Assembly: GCA_016201425.1 (NCBI GenBank)
Contig: JACQCW010000089.1
Span: 1-23,957 of the forward strand
Origin: Candidatus Vogelbacteria bacterium
GTDB lineage: Bacteria > Patescibacteria > Paceibacteria > UBA9973 > UBA12445
Direction: 5' to 3'
DNA length: 23,957 nucleotides
Within the stretch, counting starts at the first letter, position 1, and every line of letters begins with the position of its first letter. The position numbers were made by a program, and so were the translations under genes. This document shows, in pieces, positions 18,806 through 23,957 of this stretch. The notes under the pieces are model-generated. The model worked only from the letters and a program-made list of their open reading frames with translations, searched no databases and was not told the origin of the DNA.

Positions 18806-19429
18806 ATGAAGAAAATAAATAAAAAAATTAATACAGAGAGATTTGCACTTTTGACGGTTAACGATAAAACGGGGATTGAAAGTTTCGCAAAAGAGTTGGT
18901 TGGGCTTGGATTCAAGATCGTGGCATCTAGAAAAACCGCAGCGTATCTAAGGAGCCACAATATTTCTGTTATAGATGTGGAGAAGATTACAGGTTATCCG
19001 CCGCTAGTGGGTATACAGGGGATTAAGATTATTCATCCAAAGATATTTTCTGGAGTTCTTGCAGATAAAAACAAGAAGGAAGATCTGGCAGATTTGAAGA
19101 AATATAAGATTCCAAGATTCGAGATAGTCGCATGTAACTTCTACCCATTTGAAGCAAGCATTGCCAAAGAAAATATTGATCATGATGAAGCTATTTTTAA
19201 TTTAGATATAGGTGGCCCGGCAGTTGTCAGATGTGCAGCCAAAAATTACAAGAATGTGTCGATCATAACCGACGTCAGAGATTATGGCAGAGTTGTAAGC
19301 GAATTGAAGGATGGTGAGGTGTCGCTTAAGTTCAGACAAGAGCTTTCACTCAAGGCGTTTAGGTATACATTTAAATACGACGCCTCTATAATTAAATATT
19401 TGTCGGGGGTTTTCAAAAAGGCAAAATAA
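18806..19429 (+). CDS. Stand-alone IMP cyclohydrolase-like (PurH N-terminal, MGS-like) domain
   Basis: 207 aa, the length of only the first domain of bifunctional PurH. Alignment by eye: ALLTVNDKTGIESFAKEL, ITGYPPLVGIQGIKIIHPKIFSGVLA, FEIVACNFYPFE, NLDIGGPAVVRCAAKNYKNV, then YDASIIKYL. All are PurH cyclohydrolase landmarks. The AICAR transformylase domain is absent, and no second gene for it is in view. Two key places differ from typical PurH: the phosphate loop, normally STGGTA, reads ASRKTA, and GRVKTLHP reads QGIKIIHP. The last enzyme of purine synthesis may therefore be impaired or altered. No SD; TTTAAT lies 9 nt before the ATG. It ends 15 nt before ftsH. Confidence 0.82.
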   Translation: MKKINKKINTERFALLTVNDKTGIESFAKELVGLGFKIVASRKTAAYLRSHNISVIDVEKITGYPPLVGIQGIKIIHPKIFSGVLADKNKKEDLADLKKYKIPRFEIVACNFYPFEASIAKENIDHDEAIFNLDIGGPAVVRCAAKNYKNVSIITDVRDYGRVVSELKDGEVSLKFRQELSLKAFRYTFKYDASIIKYLSGVFKKAK

Positions 19430-19431
19430 TG

Positions 19432-19437
19432 TATAAT
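19432..19437 (+). promoter_or_regulatory. -10 box for leaderless ftsH transcript
   Basis: TATAAT, then TCGCACT (7 nt), then the ftsH ATG at 19445. There is no clear -35 box. Initiation would be at the start codon. Confidence 0.5.
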
Positions 19438-19444
19438 TCGCACT

Positions 19445-21385
19445 ATGCCTGAGAAAAAGAATAACAAAAATAAAAAGAGTAATGGTGGCGGTCTTAATCC
19501 CAAAGATATACTCGGTCAATTTGGTCGTCATATCTTAATTACCATAATATTAATATTGCTTCTTATCGCCTCTTATTCGGCCGTTTCGGACCAACTAAAT
19601 CAAAGGGAAGTAGACATAACGCTTTCCAAATTATCATCTGACATCAAATTAGGAAACGCACAGAAGATTGATATTGAAGGGGATGACTTGACGGTGACAT
19701 ACAAAGACAACTCTATCAAAAAGGCCAAGAAGGAAGTTGAGTCATCCTTAAGTCAGACGCTCGTTAATTATGGTGTGACTGCTGAAGATCTAAAGAATGT
19801 GGCTATCTCGGTGAAGGACCCCACTGGCATATACTTTTGGTTTGTAGCTCTTTCGCCTTTTATCTTTCCTCTGATCTTTGTTTTGATTATCTTTTGGATG
19901 ATCTCAAGGCAAGTTAAAGGCTCCTCCATGCAGGCTTTCAGTTTCGGTCAGTCCAAGGCGCGGATTATTGAACCAACAGATGAAAAGCAGAAGGTGATGT
20001 TTAAGGATGTTGCGGGCGCGAAAGAGGCCAAAGAAGAACTTATTGAGATTGTGGACTTTTTGAAAAATCCAAAGAAGTTTTTGGATATTGGTGCCCGAAT
20101 TCCTAAGGGAGTGATTTTAACTGGTGCCCCAGGAACGGGTAAGACATTGCTGGCACGCGCCGTGGCGGGGGAGGCGAATGTACCCTTTCTTTATCTTTCT
20201 GGATCGGAGTTTGTGGAGATGTTTGTTGGAGTTGGCGCCTCACGTGTGCGAGATCTATTTAAGATGGCCAAAAATATTGCTCCGTCAATAATCTTTGTTG
20301 ACGAAATTGACGCGGTTGGGAGGCACCGCGGCAGTGGTATGGGTGGAGGAAACGACGAGAGGGAGCAAACACTGAACCAGATTTTGGTTGAGATGGATGG
20401 ATTTGAGCCGAGTGAAAAGGTTATTGTGATGGCCGCAACCAACAGACCGGACGTCTTAGATGTTGCTTTGCTCCGACCTGGTAGGTTTGATCGCCGCATT
20501 GTTTTAGATCTTCCGGATATTAAAGAGAGAGAGGAAATTTTAAAAATACATTCTGTAAATAAACCTTTTGCCGAAGATGTTGTATTGAAAGTTATTGCTG
20601 AGAGAACCCCTGGATTCTCAGGTGCGGACTTGGCAAGTCTTATGAATGAAGGATCTATCTTAGCTGCGCGAGAGAACAGAACAAAAATTTCGCAGTACGA
20701 TTTGATAAGATCAGTTGAGAAAGTTATGCTCGGCCCTGAACGTAAGAGCCACATTCTTTCAGACGAGGAGAAGGGGATTACGGCTTACCATGAGATGGGT
20801 CACGCACTTGTTGCCTCAATATTGGCGCATGCTGATCCTGTTCATAAGGTTTCTATAATTTCCCGAGGCCGCGCCGCTGGTTATACATTGAAACTTCCAC
20901 TTGAGGAGAGAAAGATGCGGAATAGGTTGGATTTCTTAGATGACATTGCTGTGTCGTTGGGTGGTTATGCAGCTGAGAAGATGATTTTTGGGGAAGTGAC
21001 GACAGGTGCCTCAAACGATATAAATGTTTCAACTCGTGTTGCGCGCGAAATGGTGACAAGATACGGTATGTCAGAGAAAATTGGCCCGGTGGATTTTGGA
21101 GATAACGGCGCTGTGAGTCCTTTAACTGGTATTAAGACCTCTTCGGCCTATTCTGAAAATTATGCAGCGATGCTTGATTCGGAAGTCTCGAGAATTATGA
21201 ATGAGGGATTGAAGAGAGCGCAGGACGTTTTGTCCACTCACAAAAGTGCGCTTGATAGTATGGCTGTTGAGCTAAAAAAAGTTGAAACGATTGAACGTAA
21301 AGAGTTCGAAGATCTATTGATTCTAAACGGCATCAAGCCTAAGAAGCTTGAGCCAAATGCTGTTGGTGCGACAATTGTCGGATAG
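19445..21385 (+). CDS. ftsH: FtsH, ATP-dependent membrane zinc metalloprotease
   Basis: 646 aa, normal length. Two transmembrane helices (about 29-46 and 129-153) flank a periplasmic-side domain. The AAA+ module has Walker A GAPGTGKT (227-234), Walker B IIFVDEID (Asp286, Glu287) and the second region of homology ATNRPDVLD...RPGRFDR. The M41 protease domain has zinc motif HEMGH (449-453; usually HEAGH, so Ala to Met) and the third ligand Asp525 in TGASNDI. It degrades unneeded membrane and short-lived cytosolic proteins. The Pro/Leu-rich C-terminus is typical. It lies 15 nt after the cyclohydrolase-like gene but has its own TATAAT. Confidence 0.98.
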   Translation: MPEKKNNKNKKSNGGGLNPKDILGQFGRHILITIILILLLIASYSAVSDQLNQREVDITLSKLSSDIKLGNAQKIDIEGDDLTVTYKDNSIKKAKKEVESSLSQTLVNYGVTAEDLKNVAISVKDPTGIYFWFVALSPFIFPLIFVLIIFWMISRQVKGSSMQAFSFGQSKARIIEPTDEKQKVMFKDVAGAKEAKEELIEIVDFLKNPKKFLDIGARIPKGVILTGAPGTGKTLLARAVAGEANVPFLYLSGSEFVEMFVGVGASRVRDLFKMAKNIAPSIIFVDEIDAVGRHRGSGMGGGNDEREQTLNQILVEMDGFEPSEKVIVMAATNRPDVLDVALLRPGRFDRRIVLDLPDIKEREEILKIHSVNKPFAEDVVLKVIAERTPGFSGADLASLMNEGSILAARENRTKISQYDLIRSVEKVMLGPERKSHILSDEEKGITAYHEMGHALVASILAHADPVHKVSIISRGRAAGYTLKLPLEERKMRNRLDFLDDIAVSLGGYAAEKMIFGEVTTGASNDINVSTRVAREMVTRYGMSEKIGPVDFGDNGAVSPLTGIKTSSAYSENYAAMLDSEVSRIMNEGLKRAQDVLSTHKSALDSMAVELKKVETIERKEFEDLLILNGIKPKKLEPNAVGATIVG

Positions 21386-21425
21386 AGAAAAAACACCGGC
21401 TCAAAGGCTAGTGTTTTGGTTCATA

Positions 21426-21671
21426 CTAATCTTCGTCCCAAGGACTTTCGACTGGTCTATAACTGTCACCGTTCATCTCACGAGTGTAAATAAAGATATT
21501 CCACCGACAAATATGACAATTCTTGATCTCGTTTTGTCTACTTTCGACAATTTTTCTGATTTCATCCTCGGTATCTTTATTTACCAGTCTAAAATACTGT
21601 TCGAGTCTGCCCATATAAATATATGTGAGCTCCAAAGTATTAGAAGCATGCTTGTGCCCAGAATTTTTCAT
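21426..21671 (-). CDS. Small unknown protein, 81 aa
   Basis: I do not recognise the family. CGGAGGTGG lies about 9 nt before the ATG at 21671, which supports translation. Starts MKNSGHKHASNTLEL; helical charged middle (LEQYFRLVNKDTEDEIRKIVE); then CHICRW (one CxxC) and an acidic tail SPWDED. The single CxxC with upstream His could bind a metal, but two ligands alone are weak evidence. It is convergent with ftsH and lies 57 nt after the 88-aa gene on the same strand. Confidence 0.6.
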   Translation of the reverse strand: MKNSGHKHASNTLELTYIYMGRLEQYFRLVNKDTEDEIRKIVESRQNEIKNCHICRWNIFIYTREMNGDSYRPVESPWDED

Positions 21672-21728
21672 GTGCTACCACCTCCGGGAACTATTACCTA
21701 GGCAGGACAATAAAAGTTTCAGGGTGTA

Positions 21729-21995
21729 CTATCTTTCTTCGTCAATTGGTCGCCATTCGTAATACGGAGTATCCGGTAACTTATCTGGACCGTAAACTTC
21801 CTTTTCGGTGAAGGTGCGACCAAGTTGTTTCAGTGTGTACTCATCTTTAAGTAATATACCTCGTCCATCCCACCCAGGTCCATCGTGGGAATACCACCAT
21901 CTTATTGTATGACCTGAATCTACTAGGTGGTATTTTTTACCATCTATTACCCGTACCTCCTCTTTAGTATCCGGTTTTTCAAAATTATTTTTCAT
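21729..21995 (-). CDS. Small unknown protein, 88 aa, directly behind a tRNA
   Basis: The ATG at 21995 comes 1 nt after the encoded CCA end of tRNA-Ile, and no SD is possible outside the tRNA. The frame stays open upstream through the tRNA to 22169, but that part is tRNA antisense-free read-through, not protein. The product (MKNNFEKPDTKEEVRVIDGK...) has a beta-rich, Trp-rich core (HTIRWWYSHDGPGWDGRG) and ends PYYEWRPIDEER. I do not recognise the family. Translation presumably follows tRNA 3' cleavage, or uses a leaderless internal start. Confidence 0.62.
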   Translation of the reverse strand: MKNNFEKPDTKEEVRVIDGKKYHLVDSGHTIRWWYSHDGPGWDGRGILLKDEYTLKQLGRTFTEKEVYGPDKLPDTPYYEWRPIDEER

Positions 21996-21996
21996 A

Positions 21997-22072
21997 TGGT
22001 CCGTGTGCCAGGACTCGAACCTGGGACCAGACGTGTATAAGACGTCGGCTCTACCAACTGAGCTACACACGG
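21997..22072 (-). tRNA. tRNA-Ile, anticodon UAU
   Basis: 76 nt, full cloverleaf: acceptor CCGTGTG/CACACGG, D arm GCTC/GAGC with AGTTGGTA loop, anticodon stem GACGT/ACGTC with loop CTTATAC (anticodon TAT at 34-36, A37), 5-nt variable loop, T arm CCAGG-TTCGAGT-CCTGG, discriminator A, CCA encoded. The UAU anticodon reads AUA. Most bacteria read AUA with a CAU anticodon modified to lysidine by TilS, so this tRNA is unusual. Confidence 0.95.
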
Positions 22073-22084
22073 TTCTAGATTCAT

Positions 22085-22113
22085 AATATAGATTAAATTT
22101 CGGCATAAGTAAA
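22085..22113 (-). promoter_or_regulatory. Promoter of tRNA-Ile
   Basis: TTTACT (22113-22108), 17-nt spacer, TATATT (22090-22085). The start site would be about 6 nt before the tRNA 5' end. Confidence 0.6.
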
Positions 22114-22278
22114 TATCTGCATTTAACCCAATATTTCAGTCCCAGAACAATACGAATCTGGTTTATCAACAGTTTTATTACGTTGAATCGTAGCGATACT
22201 TTCAGGGTGTGTTAATATGTATGTCTGGTAGGTGGTCTGTGGATAATGTATCGGTTCGCCGTAGTTTAAATATTCATA

Positions 22279-23957
22279 ATGAAAAAAAAGTTAAATCCTA
22301 GCCTGTCGTTGCCTTTGCCACGGGGAGTTCCATTGCGCATGCGGTCGTTGGATAGAACTAAGAAAACGACAAAAAAGAAGGTTATAATAAAAGTTCTGAA
22401 ATCTAGTCTGAGGACTTCCGTAAAAAATAGAAAACACTCCATACCCGTTGGGCCGTCCGCCTTAGACCAATGCGCCCCTTCCTCTCTGGTTAGAGCCAGA
22501 GGTTCCGTTTTACCGCTTTTTAATTTCAGCGTCGGAAATAAAATTCTTGGCGCTATGCTACTTCTAGGCATTACGTTTTCTGTTATAACAGTGGCCACTG
22601 CTAAAGAAACGCCAACAGTGAGCCACTCCCTCGACGAAATCATTGGCCTCGACACCTGGACCGGTAATACGGCCATAAGCATGGTCGGCACTGTTGCCAC
22701 CGGCACCTGGAATGGAGCAGCCATCGGAGACAGCTACATCTCAAGTGCTAGTACCTGGAACGCCAAACAAAATCAAAGTGCTAATCTTGATGCATGGTCT
22801 CTCCTCGCTCCAACAACCAAGCAGGATGCATTGGGCTTTACTCCCGAAGACGCTTCGAAAAAAGGTGTGGCAAGTGGTTACGCCTCTCTCGACAATAGTG
22901 GTAAGATACCCTCAACTCAGTTACCAACGTCAATAGCCGGAGCTCTTAATTTTAAAGGTACGTGGAACGCTGATACGAACTCTCCAACCATTACCTCAAG
23001 TATTGGTACCAATGGCGACTTCTATATTGTGAGCACTGCCGGTGCGACAACGCTCGACGGTACTAGTAGTTGGAGCGTGGGCGACCTGGTCATTTTCGAC
23101 GGAGGAGGTACCTGGCACCGTGTCCCAAACGCCAACCTCGTATCATCTGTTAATGGTAAGCTCGGTTCCGTCACCTTAGATAAAACGGACATTGGTCTAT
23201 CAAACGTTGAGAACACCACTCTCTCTACCTGGATTGGTAGTACGAACTTGACTACTATTGGTACCATTGTGACAGGAGTTTGGAATGGCACCACTATCGG
23301 CACAACTCATGGTGGTACCGGACTGACAAGTCTCTCTTTGGGAGACATTCTCTACGCTTCAGGTGCCAATACTCTTGCCGCTCTCTCTAAAGGGACGAAC
23401 GGTCAGGTGTTGACACTCTCAGGAGGATTGCCGAGTTGGCAGTCATTACCTGGTGGAACACCTGGAACGGCCACCTGGGGTGCAATCACAGGGACCTTAG
23501 CCGATCAAACAGATCTTAAATCTGCGTTCGATGCCAAAGAGGGAAGTGTCAACGCAAGCACAACTTCAACCTATTACCGTGGCGATAAAACCTTTCAGAC
23601 ACTTAATAAGGGTGCTGTTGGTCTCGATCAGGTGCCGAATATTGACACTACGAACGCCTCCAATATTTCAACTGGCACTTTCCCTGATGCTCGTCTTTCT
23701 AGTAACGTCGTGCTCCTTGATGGCGCCGGCAAACTGCCAGCTATTGACGGTTCACAACTGACTAATTTGCCAGCTGGCGCCGCTGTCTGGAGTACTATTA
23801 TCGGTAAACCAACAACACTAGCTGGATTTGGCATCACTGACGCTTTCAGCGGTAGCTATGCAGATCTAACCAACAAGCCCGCCCTCTTTGGCGGCGCTTA
23901 CGCTGATCTATCTGGCAAGCCTACTCTGTTCTCTGGAAGCTACACCGACCTCAGTAA
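22279..23957 (+). CDS. Giant tail-fibre-like surface protein (3' partial)
   Basis: The frame is open from ATG 22279 to the right edge (about 559 codons). Residues 1-85 are very basic (KKTTKKKVIIK and similar), followed by a hydrophobic segment (about 88-108) and an acidic start of the exported part. After this come repeated modules typical of phage tail fibres and adhesins: TWNGAAIG, GDFYIVSTAG...GDLVIFDGGGTWHRV, VSSVNGKLGSVTLDKTDIGL, GTNGQVLTLSGGLPSW, GFGITDAF. It ends in 42-nt tandem repeats. Thr, Ser, Gly and Asn are abundant. A membrane-anchored surface adhesin for host attachment is the likely role. No SD is present. Confidence 0.83.
   Translation, partial: MKKKLNPSLSLPLPRGVPLRMRSLDRTKKTTKKKVIIKVLKSSLRTSVKNRKHSIPVGPSALDQCAPSSLVRARGSVLPLFNFSVGNKILGAMLLLGITFSVITVATAKETPTVSHSLDEIIGLDTWTGNTAISMVGTVATGTWNGAAIGDSYISSASTWNAKQNQSANLDAWSLLAPTTKQDALGFTPEDASKKGVASGYASLDNSGKIPSTQLPTSIAGALNFKGTWNADTNSPTITSSIGTNGDFYIVSTAGATTLDGTSSWSVGDLVIFDGGGTWHRVPNANLVSSVNGKLGSVTLDKTDIGLSNVENTTLSTWIGSTNLTTIGTIVTGVWNGTTIGTTHGGTGLTSLSLGDILYASGANTLAALSKGTNGQVLTLSGGLPSWQSLPGGTPGTATWGAITGTLADQTDLKSAFDAKEGSVNASTTSTYYRGDKTFQTLNKGAVGLDQVPNIDTTNASNISTGTFPDARLSSNVVLLDGAGKLPAIDGSQLTNLPAGAAVWSTIIGKPTTLAGFGITDAFSGSYADLTNKPALFGGAYADLSGKPTLFSGSYTDLS
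23848..23957 (+). repeat. 42-nt (14-codon) tandem repeats
   Basis: Units begin at 23848, 23890 and 23932 and encode (S/G)-G-(S/A)-Y-x-D-L-(S/T)-(N/G)-K-P-x-L-F. The third is cut by the window edge. Nucleotide sequence has drifted more than the protein. Confidence 0.85.

Noticed and set aside
21996..22169. 58-codon extension of the 88-aa gene through the tRNA
   Set aside because: It is the tRNA itself plus its promoter read in frame, so it is not protein coding.
21718..22210. 11-bp direct repeat TTTCAGGGTGT on either side of the tRNA and 88-aa gene
   Set aside because: At 11 bp over 500 nt it may be chance; no other sign of an element boundary.
1..23957. CRISPR array
   Set aside because: No regularly spaced direct repeats with unique spacers are visible; the only tandem repeat is the coding one at the right edge.

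Overview
The window looks like a chromosomal segment of a Patescibacteria (CPR, Parcubacteria-like) bacterium. This is inferred from compact genes, many small lineage-specific proteins, membrane-anchored secreted proteins of unknown function, a very large tail-fibre-like surface protein, and housekeeping genes (ftsH, smpB, ssrA) with divergent neighbours. No 16S rRNA is present to fix the lineage.

Layout. 1-2.8 kb: a partial amidohydrolase, a small unknown gene, a Coq7-like ferritin-fold protein divergent from a MOSC protein, and a SAM-I riboswitch with its own terminator in front of a 55-codon ORF. 2.8-7.4 kb: a minus-strand run of a sedolisin (S53) protease, receiver-only response regulator, 406-aa unknown protein, 46-aa anchored peptide, Cys-pair repeat secreted protein and MgtC-like membrane protein. 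7.4-11 kb: an AT-richer accessory stretch with an RHH repressor, a Fic protein, a helicase remnant, split repeats and an isonitrile-synthase-family gene. 11.05-12.0 kb: tmRNA and smpB. 12.0-18.7 kb: a visibly more GC-rich block of mostly unknown genes (small proteins, papain-like lipoprotein, two paralogous small proteins, polynucleotide-ligase-like protein, multispan membrane protein, Hsp20), with strong Shine-Dalgarno sequences that usually sit in or beside hairpins, and with duplicated terminator-promoter cassettes. 18.8-21.4 kb: a stand-alone IMP-cyclohydrolase-like domain and ftsH. 21.4-24 kb: two small proteins, a tRNA-Ile(UAU) fused closely to a leaderless ORF, and the start of a giant repetitive surface protein that runs off the right edge.

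Two styles of translation start coexist. Several genes (amidohydrolase, response regulator, Fic, ftsH, probably S53) have a TATAAT-like box only 6-9 nt before ATG, which predicts leaderless mRNA. Others, including nearly all of the 12-18.7 kb block, have long leaders with strong SD sequences. The strongest candidates for new biology are the SAM riboswitch in front of an unknown 55-aa protein, the hairpin/SD leaders of the GC-rich block (including a tandem-hairpin element used on both strands), the tRNA-ORF junction, and the isonitrile synthase homologue.
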